Origin: Gemmatimonadota bacterium
Lineage (GTDB): Bacteria; Gemmatimonadota; Gemmatimonadetes; Longimicrobiales; Gaopeijiaceae
Length of the DNA stretch: 52,806 nt
Direction: 5' to 3'
NCBI GenBank assembly: GCA_003564295.1
Contig: PXFI01000093.1
Span: forward strand, 1-52,806
The translations under genes were made by a program, and so were the position numbers. Below, piece after piece: positions 1 to 10,300 of the stretch (its first letter is position 1; each line of letters starts with the position of its first letter). The notes below the pieces were generated by a model, which worked only from the letters and a program-made list of their open reading frames with translations, did not search any database and was not told the origin of the DNA.

Positions 1-32
1 CGTCGCCGTAGCACCTGATTGCGGACCTCCCC

Positions 33-1076
33 TCAGAGCAAGAAGATGCTGTTGGCCCTGCACTCCCGGACCATCTCATCGGGCCAGATGCTGACCTGGA
101 TCTCGCCGATGTGAGCTTTCCGCAGGTACAGCATGCAGAGCCTGGACTGCCCGATACCGCCGCCGATGGAGAGGGGGAGTTCGCCTGCCAGCAGCCGCCG
201 GTGGAAGAGGAGGCTCTTGCGCTCGACGTTCCCACTGATAGTGAGCTGACGCTCCATAGATCCCGGGTCCACGCGGATGCCCATGGAGGACAACTCGTAG
301 GCGACGTCCAGGAGGGGGTAGTGAACCAGAATATCCCCGTTCAACCCTTTCTTCCCGTCTCCGGTCTCCGTGGTCCAGTCGTCATAGTCCGGGGCCCTGG
401 CATCGTGGGGAACCCCGTCCTTTAGATCCGCGCCGATCCCCATGAGGAACACCGCTCCGTGCTCCCGACAAATCTCCCGCTCCCGCTCTGCCGGCGTGAG
501 GTGGGGAAACCGGTCCCGAAGATCCTCGGTGTGAACGAAGGTGATGTCCTCGGGCAGGATGGGCTCCTCAAGTGCTGGGTACTGCTGGGCAATGTAGCGT
601 TCCGTCCGCGTGATGACACGGTAGATCCTCTCCACGATGTACCTCAGAAAGTCGAGCGTCCGTTCCTCTTGACTGATGATCCGTTCCCAGTCCCACTGGT
701 CCACGTACAGGGAGTGGAGGTTGTCCAGCGTTTCATCGGCGCGAATAGCATTCATGTCCGTGTATAGCCCGGTGCCGTGTTGAAACCCGTAGTCAGCCAG
801 CATCATGCGCTTCCACTTGGCCAGGCTGTGCACGATCTCGGCCTCGGCGTCGTCCATGGACCCGATCTTGAATCGGACCGGCCGCTCCACGCCACTGAGA
901 TCATCATTGATCCCGCTTCCACTCGGGACGAAGATGGGAGCCGTAACCCGGATGAGGTTGAGCTCCACGGCCAGATTGACCTGGAAGAACTCTTTGATGA
1001 GGCGGATCGCCTTTTCCGTCTCCTTGAGATCGAGGATCGGTTCGTATCCTTCCGGAACCCGCAGACTGGTCCTCAC
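33..1076 (-). CDS. asnA: Aspartate-ammonia ligase (AsnA-type asparagine synthetase)
   Basis: Makes asparagine from aspartate, ammonium and ATP (giving AMP and PPi) in the cytoplasm, with a class-II aminoacyl-tRNA-synthetase fold. The 347 residues are the usual AsnA length. The C-terminal block reading LSIGGGIGQSRLCMLYLRKA is the nucleotide-binding signature of the family, and the N-terminal part carries the aspartate-site segment around SGSGINDDLSGVERPV. The gene is complete and single, and is transcribed away from the Xaa-Pro aminopeptidase gene; the two share a 181-bp divergent spacer. This is the ammonia-dependent enzyme, not the glutamine-dependent AsnB, so it uses free ammonium directly. 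Identification is firm. Confidence 0.96.
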   Translation of the reverse strand: MRTSLRVPEGYEPILDLKETEKAIRLIKEFFQVNLAVELNLIRVTAPIFVPSGSGINDDLSGVERPVRFKIGSMDDAEAEIVHSLAKWKRMMLADYGFQHGTGLYTDMNAIRADETLDNLHSLYVDQWDWERIISQEERTLDFLRYIVERIYRVITRTERYIAQQYPALEEPILPEDITFVHTEDLRDRFPHLTPAEREREICREHGAVFLMGIGADLKDGVPHDARAPDYDDWTTETGDGKKGLNGDILVHYPLLDVAYELSSMGIRVDPGSMERQLTISGNVERKSLLFHRRLLAGELPLSIGGGIGQSRLCMLYLRKAHIGEIQVSIWPDEMVRECRANSIFLL

Positions 1077-1257
1077 AGCTCACTCCTTGCGAAGAGGGGA
1101 CGAACCGGAATGTTACAGGCTGTTCGGGTAGGAGGGGAAGGGCACTTCACGATGCAGGCCCCGAAGCCGGCCACCTCGCGGCCTCCACCTTCCGAGGGCT
1201 ATATTGGTCCGATCTTGAGCCTGCAGGATTGAACCCGAACGAGGAGGAAGCGGAGTC

Positions 1258-2640
1258 ATGTTTCCCCGCGAGACCTATGAGAGCCGCAGAAGCACCCTCA
1301 TGTCCCGGTTCGATGGCGGCCTGCTTCTGCTGCTGGGCAATAGCGAAAGCCCCATGAACTACGCCGACAACTGCTACCTTTTCCGGCAAGACAGCACGTT
1401 TCTCTACTACTTCGGGCTGGAGCAGCCGGATCTGGCAGCCGTCATGGACGTGGACGCGGACACCACCATCGTCTTCGGCGAGGAGCACACCATCGACGAT
1501 ATCGTCTGGATGGGAGACCTGCCGAGCCTGGCGTCACGGGCAGAGAGGGTTGGGGCAACGGACACCAGGCCCACGACGGACCTGGCCAAGCTCCTGGGTC
1601 GAGCCGTAACGGCCGGGCGGGCGGTGCACTTCCTCCCCCCCTACCGAGCCGAGACCAAGCTCCGACTCCAGAACCTCCTGGCGCTGGCGCCGGAGGAGGT
1701 GGCGAGGGAAGCTTCGGAGGTCTTCATCAAGGCCGTGGTGGACCAGCGGGCCCGAAAGACTCCTGAGGAGGTGGCAGAGATCGAGCGCGCGGTGGCCACC
1801 TCCGTGGCCATGCACGAGACGGCGATCCGCATGGTCCGGCCAGGGATGAAGGAGATGGAGGTCGCCGCGGAGATGGAGCGGATGGCGCTAGCCGCTGGGG
1901 GCAGGATCGCATACCCCGTCATCGCCACCATCAACGGCCAGACCCTCCACAACCATTACTATGGCAACACACTGTCAGAGGGGGACATCTTTCTTCTGGA
2001 CACGGGGGCCGAAACGGCCATGGGATATGCGGCGGACCTGACGTCCACCTTTCCTGTCGGCCCCCACTTCGACGAGCGCCAGAAGGTCGTCCTCGAGATC
2101 GTCCTGGCGTCCTACGAGGCCGCAGTGTCGGCCCTGGCCCCCGGGGTACCCAACCGGGAGGTCCACTTCACCGCCTGCCGGACCATCTTCGAGGGGATGA
2201 AGGACCTGGGCGTCATGCGAGGCGACACGGAGGAAGCCCTGGCCGCCGGCGCCCACGCCATGGTCATGCCCCACGGCATCGGCCACATGATGGGTCTGGA
2301 CGTCCACGACATGGAGAACCTGGGGGAAGCGTACGTAGGGTATGCCGGGGAGCCCAGGAGCACCCAGTTCGGCTTGAAGTCCCTGCGCCTGGCTCGGCCC
2401 CTGGAACCAGACTTCGTCCTGACCATTGAACCTGGGGTCTACTTCATCCCCCAGCTCATGGACCTCTGGCGGTCCGAGGGACGCCTCGCATCCTTCATCG
2501 ACTACGACGAGCTGGACAAATGGAGGGATGTCGGGGGGTTGCGAACCGAGGAGGATTTTCTCATCACCGCCCATGGCGCCCGCCGTCTCGGACCCCGCAA
2601 GCCCCAGACGGTTCAGGAGATCGAGGAACTGAAGGGCTAG
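1258..2640 (+). CDS. pepP: Xaa-Pro aminopeptidase (M24B family)
   Basis: Releases the N-terminal residue from peptides whose second residue is proline. The 460 residues show an aminopeptidase-P N-domain (about 1-140) followed by the pita-bread catalytic domain. The dinuclear metal ligands are all visible: D248, D260, H343 (in HGIGHMMG), E391 (TIEPGVYF) and E431 (in RTEED), with H350 in the conserved LDVHDME segment. No signal peptide is seen, so it is probably cytoplasmic. The ATG is preceded by a strong GAGGAGGAAG ribosome-binding site. Its TAG stop shares bases with the stop of the convergent ATP-grasp gene (2637-2640). It fits the peptide-degrading theme of the two S9 peptidases in the window. 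Confidence 0.95.
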   Translation: MFPRETYESRRSTLMSRFDGGLLLLLGNSESPMNYADNCYLFRQDSTFLYYFGLEQPDLAAVMDVDADTTIVFGEEHTIDDIVWMGDLPSLASRAERVGATDTRPTTDLAKLLGRAVTAGRAVHFLPPYRAETKLRLQNLLALAPEEVAREASEVFIKAVVDQRARKTPEEVAEIERAVATSVAMHETAIRMVRPGMKEMEVAAEMERMALAAGGRIAYPVIATINGQTLHNHYYGNTLSEGDIFLLDTGAETAMGYAADLTSTFPVGPHFDERQKVVLEIVLASYEAAVSALAPGVPNREVHFTACRTIFEGMKDLGVMRGDTEEALAAGAHAMVMPHGIGHMMGLDVHDMENLGEAYVGYAGEPRSTQFGLKSLRLARPLEPDFVLTIEPGVYFIPQLMDLWRSEGRLASFIDYDELDKWRDVGGLRTEEDFLITAHGARRLGPRKPQTVQEIEELKG

Positions 2641-5600
2641 GAGCTCGGCAGGGCAGTACCCAGAGGCAGAGGATGAGCAGGATCCGTGACGGAGGCGATC
2701 TTCACGCTGTAGCCGGTGCGGTTCTTGATATCCCGATCCGATAGCAGGCGGGCATCTACCAGCCCATCGGCCCGATACCCCGTCCGGATGTAGTTCATCT
2801 CCGCCAGGGATATGCTCCACCCTTCGAGCCACAGGAGAAGATCCTTGCGCTGTTCCTCGGTCCCGGCAAAATGCACCAGAAGATCGATGTCGCTCCCGGG
2901 ACCTGCGGTTCCGTTCTTGGTCCCCCCGAAAACCCACATGGCCTTGACGCCGAAACGCTCCGGGTCCAGGCGGGACGCCAGTCTCTCGGCCATCCGGAAG
3001 CGCCACTGCCAATGGTCCTCCGGCAGGGGCTCCGCGGCTACCAGCCTCCCATGCCTCGCCCTGGGAGCGCTCCCCACCTCCAGGGCCGGGCCGGGCTCGG
3101 CCAGAAGGCCTACGGCTTCCTCCAAGTCGGCATTCAGCAAGACCCGAAGGACCTGGCCCTCTGCCACCCGGGGCACATCCACCACCCGCACCACATGGGA
3201 CAGGTGGGCGAACTCGGGAAGCAGCTCCGGAAGCAGGTTGGCTGAATCCCTGAAGAACGCTTCGTTCAGGATGCTACCATCGTCTCCCGGATACAACGGG
3301 AGGTAGTGGATTTGGGCCTCCACCAGGTCTTGGAAGAAGTGGGTACCGAAGGAGAGGTCCGGAACGTAACTGCCTTTCCGGTAGGCGATCTCCACCAGGA
3401 GGGAGGTGTTGTTGATGTCGGAGTAAGTCACGCTCACCCCCAGGCGGATGTCCCCCCGGCTCCCCCAGCGGCCGGGCCCCATGAGGATGAACTCGCGCTT
3501 GGGTAGGAGCTTGTTGAGCCTGCTCACCGCCCTGCCCACCTCCTTCAACTCCTCCAGCGTCCCCAATTGAGAGTATTCCTCCGGATCCACGTAGACCACA
3601 TGTGTAACGTCCGGCACCCGGCCGTCGGAAACATAGCGATTGGCCGTGAATAGGATCCGGTTCCTGGGAATGTCCCGGGGGATCGGGGAGGGCGCGCTCC
3701 CTTCGATGAAGCTCTGGGAGCGGCACTGGAGCAGGTGGAGGGCATTTCCGTCCGCAGCGAACTCGATGTCCACCGGTGTACCCATGCTTTCCCGGAGCAC
3801 ATTCAGGATGGTGGACATCTGGGCCAGGAAGGGCGTGTCGGCCAGGAGACCTTCAAAGGTGACCACCGCGTCCTGCTTGGAGAAATCCAGGCCCAGGGCA
3901 CCAGGCCTGGTGATCCGGTCCTCTTCCACCACGGAAACAATCTTTCGCACCTGGGGCAGCTCGTTTCCGCACTCCTCCAGGAAATCGGCCACAGGGATGG
4001 TCTCGAAGCTCCGGGTCTCCAGGTTGATGAGGTCCATCATCTTGGGCGAATACCGGAGAACCTCATCCGTGGTGGTGTTGGCCCTCAACCCCGGCTGTCC
4101 CGGAGCCAGGAGAACCGGATAATCGTCCCCCACCCGGTCCACGGCTCGGGTCCCCAGGCCGAGCACCATCCGAACCAGGCCATCCTCCCGCCTGATCCGG
4201 GGAGACCAGCGGAACTCGTTGTTGCTGAAGGCCACTCCCGAGAAGGCCGGAAGGAAATATTTCCCCACTCTCGTTCCCACCACCTCCTGGATCATGATGC
4301 CCATTTCCTCATGAAAGTCCAGGAGATTCCGCTCCTTCCGGTACTCGATGGGATCGGGGCTGAAGATGGAGGCGTAGACCTCCGCCACGGCGTCCAGAAG
4401 GGCCGAGAGCCGCTCCGTCTTGGTGCCCAGGTTCGCCAGGAACAGGCTCTTGTACTTCCCTGAGAACGCAGCCCCGGTGCGGTCTTCCAGGAGGCTGGAG
4501 CTCCGGACGATGAGAGGGCGGTCCCCCAGGTCCTCCAGAGCCCGGGTAAGACCGTTCAGGAGCTCCGGAGGGAAGGTCGCGGACTTGAAGACCTGGACCA
4601 CATAGGGGTACTGCTGGCGGACCTGGTCGATCTCCATGTACTTCCGGTCGTAGACGTCCTCCAGGTTGTTGTGCCGGATGAAGGAGATGACCCCATCCGA
4701 GGCCACATACCAGGTGCGGGGGAATCGGATGCCCTCCAGGACCTCGTTATCCCTCTGCATCCGCTCTACGATCTTCCTGGCCAGAAACACCCCGGCGCTC
4801 TTCCCTCCCAGCTTGCCGTGGCTGTTGGGAGTGTGAACCAGGTGGCGGCTCAGGTCATAGAAGTCTTCGAGGGTGACCAGCTCCTTGGTGATGTTGATGT
4901 AGTCGATCTCCTCCGAGAAGAACCTGCGCACCAGAGCGGCCCGCAGCACCTTCACCACCGAGAATGGAAGCTCGTCCTCCCTCATGCCCAAGACCTGAAA
5001 CCGTCGCAGGGCTTCGGTGATGTCGCCCAGGGAGGAGTCCCCCCATTCCAGAGTGTTGATGAGGAAGCTGAGCCTGTCCCTGTTGGTCCAGGCCTGGATG
5101 AGACCGATGATCTCTTCCTCTTCGCAGTGATTGGCGGCGATCCGGAAGATGGTTTCGGTTGGAATCGGAAGCTCGTCCTCCTCCTGGAGGGTCAGAGGCT
5201 GGTTCTCGTCGCCGAAGGCCGTCTCCAGCACCATGGAGCGCTGGCACCCCGGCAAGCCTTCCAGCTCTGCAACGCCCTTCCAGCGGAGGTGGTTCAGCAT
5301 CCTCCTGCTGATGCGTTGCGCAAGCTGGGCGTCGGCCCTCTGGAGGAAGTCCAGGATGACCTTCCACTTCCTTCCCCTCCTCCGCCCGGGCAGCTGCAGA
5401 TCCTTGTCCATCACCTCCCAGGACCCCTCGATGTCACTGGAAAGGCGAAGCCCGATCTGCTCGGCCACGGCGGAAAGGAGCTTGCGCTCCTGTCTGAGGA
5501 AAGGACCCTCGTCCTCCGGTGGCCGCTCCTCCACATACACCACTTGAAGGAATCCCACCTCCTCGCCCTGGAGTTGGATGGGCTCATTCAGGGCCCAGGG

Positions 5601-5870
5601 CGTGTCGACGAAGCCGGGCGTCTCGAAGGTGTGGCCCCCGAACCCCAGCCGGACCTCACAGATCTCCGTGTGGCGGAACCCTGGCGGAAGAACCTCCAGA
5701 ATCCTCTGGAGCTTGGCGTCCAGCGCCATATCCCTGGCCCGAAGGACCTCCCCCACCTGGTACAGACAGAAGAGCTCTTTGGCCCGGTCTTGGAGACCCT
5801 TGAGTACTTCGTCCAGGGACTGGCTCGGCTCAGCCGTCAAGTCGTCTCTGTTCAACTTCGCTTCACCCAT
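2637..5870 (-). CDS. PEP-synthase-type ATP-grasp protein fused to a nucleotidyltransferase domain
   Basis: A 1077-residue multidomain protein. Residues 30-150 resemble a GAF-type sensor. About 350-730 is the pyruvate-phosphate-dikinase/PEP-synthase ATP-grasp domain, with GKLGGKSAG at 352-360 and VRSSSLLED near 455-463 matching the family's VRSSxxxED segment. The C-terminal 100 residues hold a minimal nucleotidyltransferase signature, GG(982-983) followed by SDID (993-996). I see neither the phosphohistidine swivel domain nor the PEP-binding barrel of true PEP synthase or PPDK, so it cannot be a complete dikinase. The substrate is unknown; a phosphotransferase or nucleotidyl-transfer regulatory role is inference. 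It starts 23 bp after the glutamate dehydrogenase gene on the same strand, so the two are probably cotranscribed. Confidence 0.8.
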   Translation of the reverse strand: MGEAKLNRDDLTAEPSQSLDEVLKGLQDRAKELFCLYQVGEVLRARDMALDAKLQRILEVLPPGFRHTEICEVRLGFGGHTFETPGFVDTPWALNEPIQLQGEEVGFLQVVYVEERPPEDEGPFLRQERKLLSAVAEQIGLRLSSDIEGSWEVMDKDLQLPGRRRGRKWKVILDFLQRADAQLAQRISRRMLNHLRWKGVAELEGLPGCQRSMVLETAFGDENQPLTLQEEDELPIPTETIFRIAANHCEEEEIIGLIQAWTNRDRLSFLINTLEWGDSSLGDITEALRRFQVLGMREDELPFSVVKVLRAALVRRFFSEEIDYINITKELVTLEDFYDLSRHLVHTPNSHGKLGGKSAGVFLARKIVERMQRDNEVLEGIRFPRTWYVASDGVISFIRHNNLEDVYDRKYMEIDQVRQQYPYVVQVFKSATFPPELLNGLTRALEDLGDRPLIVRSSSLLEDRTGAAFSGKYKSLFLANLGTKTERLSALLDAVAEVYASIFSPDPIEYRKERNLLDFHEEMGIMIQEVVGTRVGKYFLPAFSGVAFSNNEFRWSPRIRREDGLVRMVLGLGTRAVDRVGDDYPVLLAPGQPGLRANTTTDEVLRYSPKMMDLINLETRSFETIPVADFLEECGNELPQVRKIVSVVEEDRITRPGALGLDFSKQDAVVTFEGLLADTPFLAQMSTILNVLRESMGTPVDIEFAADGNALHLLQCRSQSFIEGSAPSPIPRDIPRNRILFTANRYVSDGRVPDVTHVVYVDPEEYSQLGTLEELKEVGRAVSRLNKLLPKREFILMGPGRWGSRGDIRLGVSVTYSDINNTSLLVEIAYRKGSYVPDLSFGTHFFQDLVEAQIHYLPLYPGDDGSILNEAFFRDSANLLPELLPEFAHLSHVVRVVDVPRVAEGQVLRVLLNADLEEAVGLLAEPGPALEVGSAPRARHGRLVAAEPLPEDHWQWRFRMAERLASRLDPERFGVKAMWVFGGTKNGTAGPGSDIDLLVHFAGTEEQRKDLLLWLEGWSISLAEMNYIRTGYRADGLVDARLLSDRDIKNRTGYSVKIASVTDPAHPLPLGTALPSS

Positions 5871-5893
5871 GACTCTGAGTGGGCTCCTTCAGC

Positions 5894-7186
5894 CTAGACC
5901 CAGCCCCGATCCCGGCAAGCCCGGGCCACCCGGTCCACCGCGATGAGATAGGTAGCGTCCCTCATATAGAGCTTCTGGTCAGTGGCCACCTGGCTCACAC
6001 CCATAAACGCCTGGGTCATCTTGAGGTCCAGCTTCTCCAGGACTTCGTCCCGGAGCCAGTAGTAGTTGGCGTTGTTCTGAACCTGCTCGAAGTAGCTGCA
6101 GGTCACCCCTCCGGCATTGGCCAGGAGATCCGGAATGACGAAGACCCCTCGCTTGTGAAGGACTGCGTCCGCCTCCGGGGTGGTGGGGCCGTTGGCCCCC
6201 TCCGCTATGACCTTCACCCTCGGTGGAATCTTGCCAACCGTCTCAGCGTTGATCTGGTTCTCCAGTGCGGCAGGAAGAAGGATGTCCACATCCTGCTCCA
6301 GCCACGCCTCTCCCGGCAGCACATCGTACCCGGCAGCTTCGGCCTTGGCCTTATCGATTCCGCCGAAGCGGTTCGTGATGCCCAGCAACTCCTGGAGGTC
6401 GATTCCGTCCATCTTCCGAAAAGCGTAGCCCCTCTGATCCTCCTGGTTCCAGGAAGATACACACACCACCGTCCCACCGAGTTGCTGATACAGCTCGATG
6501 GCGTGCTGGGCCACGTTCCCGAAGCCCTGGACCGACGCCCGGGTGGCCTCCGTCAGGATCCCCAGCTCCTTCAGGGTCTCCCGAATGGTATACACCACAC
6601 CGTAGCCGGTGGCTTCCTTCCTTCCAAGGGACCCCCCCATGCCCACGGGCTTCCCGGTAATGAATCCGGGGAGCTTGGCGCCGTGGATCGCCTCGAACTC
6701 GTCCAGCATCCATAGCATGTGCTGGGGTGAGGTCATGACGTCCGGGGCCGGCACGTCCTGCAGCGGTCCCATGTTCCTGGCGATTTGCCGCACCCACCCC
6801 CGGCAGATCTGTTCCTGCTCCCGGAGGCTCAGATGGTGGGGGTCGCACACGACCCCGCCCTTCCCACCACCCAGGGGAAGGTCCACCACCGCGCACTTCC
6901 AAGTCATCCACATGGCCAGGGCACGGACCGTGTCAAGAGTCTCCATGGGATGGAATCTGATCCCACCCTTGCTGGGACCCCGGGCATCGTTGTGCTGGAC
7001 CCGGAACCCTCTGAAAACCTGGGAAGAGCCGTCGTCCATACGGACCGGAATGGAAAAGCTGTATTCCCGCTGAGCCTCCCGGAGCAAAGCCCGTGCCCCG
7101 GCATCAAGCTCCATTTGCTCGGCCATGCGATCGAACTGGGCCTGAGCCATTGCGAAGGCGTTGTGACCTCCGTTTGTCTGCGCCAT
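5894..7186 (-). CDS. Glu/Leu/Phe/Val-type dehydrogenase, probable glutamate dehydrogenase
   Basis: Reversible oxidative deamination of glutamate to 2-oxoglutarate and ammonium with NAD(P). The protein (430 aa from this start) has the substrate-binding segment GPSKGGIRFHP, the catalytic-lysine block LPLGGGKGGVVCDP, the APDVMT segment, and the Rossmann nucleotide motif QGFGNVAQHA. The length and order fit hexameric GDH. The frame stays open to 7261 with an earlier ATG, adding a His/Asp-rich leader; I prefer the ATG at 7186 (MAQTNGG) because family homology starts there, although its ribosome-binding site is weak. The gene lies upstream of the ATP-grasp fusion (23-bp gap) and downstream of a secreted peptidase, consistent with amino-acid catabolism. 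Cofactor choice cannot be read from sequence alone. Confidence 0.92.
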   Translation of the reverse strand: MAQTNGGHNAFAMAQAQFDRMAEQMELDAGARALLREAQREYSFSIPVRMDDGSSQVFRGFRVQHNDARGPSKGGIRFHPMETLDTVRALAMWMTWKCAVVDLPLGGGKGGVVCDPHHLSLREQEQICRGWVRQIARNMGPLQDVPAPDVMTSPQHMLWMLDEFEAIHGAKLPGFITGKPVGMGGSLGRKEATGYGVVYTIRETLKELGILTEATRASVQGFGNVAQHAIELYQQLGGTVVCVSSWNQEDQRGYAFRKMDGIDLQELLGITNRFGGIDKAKAEAAGYDVLPGEAWLEQDVDILLPAALENQINAETVGKIPPRVKVIAEGANGPTTPEADAVLHKRGVFVIPDLLANAGGVTCSYFEQVQNNANYYWLRDEVLEKLDLKMTQAFMGVSQVATDQKLYMRDATYLIAVDRVARACRDRGWV

Positions 7187-7302
7187 GTTGTGTTCGTCCC
7201 CATGATGATCGTGGTCGGTTGCCGGTACCCCACCCATCCCCAAACCTTTAAAATAGCACATCTACCAGGGACTTGCAGGCATTGGCCGCCCCCCGGATTC
7301 CT

Positions 7303-7318
7303 GTCACCATCCGGTGAC
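7303..7318. other. Small inverted repeat between S9 peptidase and GDH genes
   Basis: GTCACC (7303-7308) and GGTGAC (7313-7318) form a perfect 6-bp stem with a 4-base loop, in the gap just after the S9 peptidase stop. There is no T-run on the minus strand, so a terminator role is only possible; attenuation of read-through into the GDH gene is an alternative. Confidence 0.35.
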
Positions 7319-7345
7319 CTGGTCCATCACAGTTCCAGGCCCTGG

Positions 7346-10300
7346 TCACCCTCCGGTGCCCTCTTGTCCCTCCTCCCTTGCCTCCGTCTTCTCGTCCTTC
7401 TTCTCCTCTGGACGCACCAGGTGGATCCGCTCCTTGAGGTGCTCCTCCATCTCCAGGTGGGGCACGCCGTCGGTCCACCACCCCGGCGCCGGCTCCCCTT
7501 TCAGGTAATGGTCGAAGAATTCCAGCATCCGGACCGTGTAATCCTTCTGGTTGGCCCGCTTGGCCAGTCCGTGGTTCTCCCCCTTGTACTGGAGCATCAC
7601 CACCGGCTTCCGGAGGCGACGCAACGTGTTGTAGTACTCGATTCCCTGGGTGAAATCCACCGCACCGTCCTTGTCGTTGTGCAAGAGGAGGAGGGGGGTG
7701 GATACCTGCTGGGCGAAATACACCGGGGAATTCCGGGTGTAGGCGTCCAGAACCTCCCAGTACCCCCCGGTGAAGCGCCCCTGGCTGCTCTCGAAGATGG
7801 GCTGGTTCGCGCTCCCCGTGTTCCAGTAGATGGAGGAGTACATGGAGATCATGTTGGTGAGGGGCGCCCCCGCCACCGCCGCCGCAAAGGCATCCGTCTG
7901 GGTGATGAGGAAAGACGTCTGGTACCCTCCCCAGGAGTGACCCTGGATCCCCACCCGCTCCCGGTCCACGACTCCTGTGGCTATGGCCGCCTCCAGGGCC
8001 GGCAATACACTCCAGACGGCGCTCATCCCGGGATCGTTGACCCTGTAGGTGATGTCGGGCATGAGGACGGCATAACCCTGGCTTGTGTATACCGACCTGT
8101 TGAAGCCGTTGGCGGTGGGGAAGGCGTAGCTGTTCAGCCCATGGGAGAGGCGTTCGTAGATGTAGACGACGGTGGGATAGCTCATACCCTCCTGATAATT
8201 CGCAGGAAGGAAGAGGGCCCCCTGAAGGCGGTCCCCCTTCTCGCTCTCGTAGTCCAGGAGGATGGAGCCCGAAGACCAGAGATACCTGGCCTGTTCCGGG
8301 AAGGCATCCGTGATCTGCCGAGAGTCCTCGAAAGAGGCGTCCGTCACGTGATAGTTGGGATAGTCCTGCACGGTGGAACGGGTGAACAGGTAGACTTCGG
8401 CCTCCTCGGCCTTCATGGGCACCCCGAAGGAGGCGTCCTCCCAGAAGAGCATCTCCACTCCGGGCCGCCCGCCGGTAAGGCGAGCGATTCCGGCCTTCTT
8501 GGTCCACTCGCCCCGGGGCAGGATGAACAAGGGGGCCGAGAGGTCGAAGCCCGGCCTGCTCTCCGGGTCGTGCCGGATCAGGGCCCGGTAGCGGATCCCG
8601 TCGGCCTTCCCATTCACCGTCAGGTTCAAGCCCTGGTCCCCCTGGATAGACACCCGCCACAGGTCCCAGTTGTCATGCAGGATCACGTAGCGCCCGTCCT
8701 CGGACCATCCCCTGGGGGCCACGGGGGGGTCCACCACGTTGTGGTCGTTTTCCGTGTTCACGAAGGAGGTGGGAACCTCCCGGGTGATGTTGTGCCGGTG
8801 CCCGGTGGCCATCTCGTAGGTGTGGAAATCCCTGTCTTCGTAATAGAGGAAGTGGGTCCCCGCCGGGGACAGATCGTAGGCCCAGCGGGCTCCCTCCAGA
8901 ATCAGGGTGCGTTCGCCCGTCCGCATGTCCATGGCGTACACGTCCCGGAGGCGGCGCCCATCCAGGTTAGCGTCCAGCTCATAGGGCCCCTGGTCAAACC
9001 CAACGGCCCAGTGGCCCCTGGCGGCAGGCGTGACGTTCCGGACCTGATCGTCGGCCAGGCGTAGGAATCGTTGGGTGTCGGGCCAGTAGACGGAGAGGTA
9101 GCTGAAGTCCTGGTCCCACCTCTCCTGGACCTGCTGCATGGCCTGGAGACGGGGATCTTCCCAGTGCCAGAGGACCAGATCCGCCCGTTCCTCGGCTGTG
9201 AGGGTGTCGGGACGGAGGGACGCACCGCCATCGGGACCGGTCTCGGGCTTCGCCTCGACCTCGTGGATCCCGAAGAGGATGCCATCCAGGGCGTCCGTCC
9301 ACTCCGGGGCCCGGTTCGGAGAGATGGTCATCCCCACCGGGAAGCCTTCATCCTGGTGGGGGTCGTAGGCGACCCTCCGGGGTCCGTCCCGGTCGCCGAA
9401 GCCCCTCCAACCCACCACCGAGTGGAGGGGTGCCTCATAGCCCTCGTCCTCCACCGCCTTCAAGACCGCAAGGGCGTCCTGTCGATCCGCCCAGGCCAGG
9501 TGGGAGTAGCGGGCTTCCCCCCCTTCCAGGACCCGGATGATCCCCGTCTCCATGTCACGGAGCTGGATGCCATTGCCCGCCTTCCCCTCCGCGTCCACCA
9601 CCCAGGCCAGCCAGCGGCCCGTCTCGTCGAACCGATACTCGGCCACATTCCCAAGGTTGAGGCGCGTTCCGGTGGCCAGCTCATGGAGGAGGAGGTCCGT
9701 GCCCCGGGGACGGTCGCCATCGGACCCCGCCGACCCTCCGCCGGGAGCCTGGGTCCTGCCACCGGCGGCCGGGAACCGGCTCAGGGCGATCCATCCTCCC
9801 CGCTCTCCGGCGAATGCGAAGGACCGAATGTCGGCAATCTCCGTCATCTCACCCGACGAAAGCTCCAGGAGCCCCACCTTGCTCCGGGCCTGCCGGCCCT
9901 GAGCCCGGGCACGCTCCGACTCCTCCCTGGTGGGTGTGATGGTGAAGGCAAGCCAGCGGGAGTCGGCGGAGAAGGTCACGGCGCCGCCACCCTCTCCCAG
10001 CGGGAACCGGTGCTCCGTGATCTCGCTGGTGCTTCGGACCACCAGCTCGCTGTTACCCTCGGTGGGGCTGAGACGGTAGGCGAACCAGGCTCCGTCTTTC
10101 GAGAGGGTAGCCCCCATGATCCGCGTCCATTCCATGACGTCCGGGACGGTGACGGGACGAGGGGCGGTGTCGGCGGCGGACGACGCTCGGGCCAAAGACG
10201 CTCCCTCCAGTTTAGTGGAGGTGGCCGGCGACGGAAGGGCATCTTGCAACTCCAGGGCCCATGCCCCGGGGGGGAGCAGCAGGAACACTGCCAGGAGAAT

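Noticed and set aside
6785-9064. 759-codon open frame on the plus strand opposite the GDH and S9 peptidase genes
   Set aside because: Low-complexity Gly/Pro/His/Val composition typical of an antisense frame in GC-rich DNA; the minus-strand frames have clear catalytic motifs.
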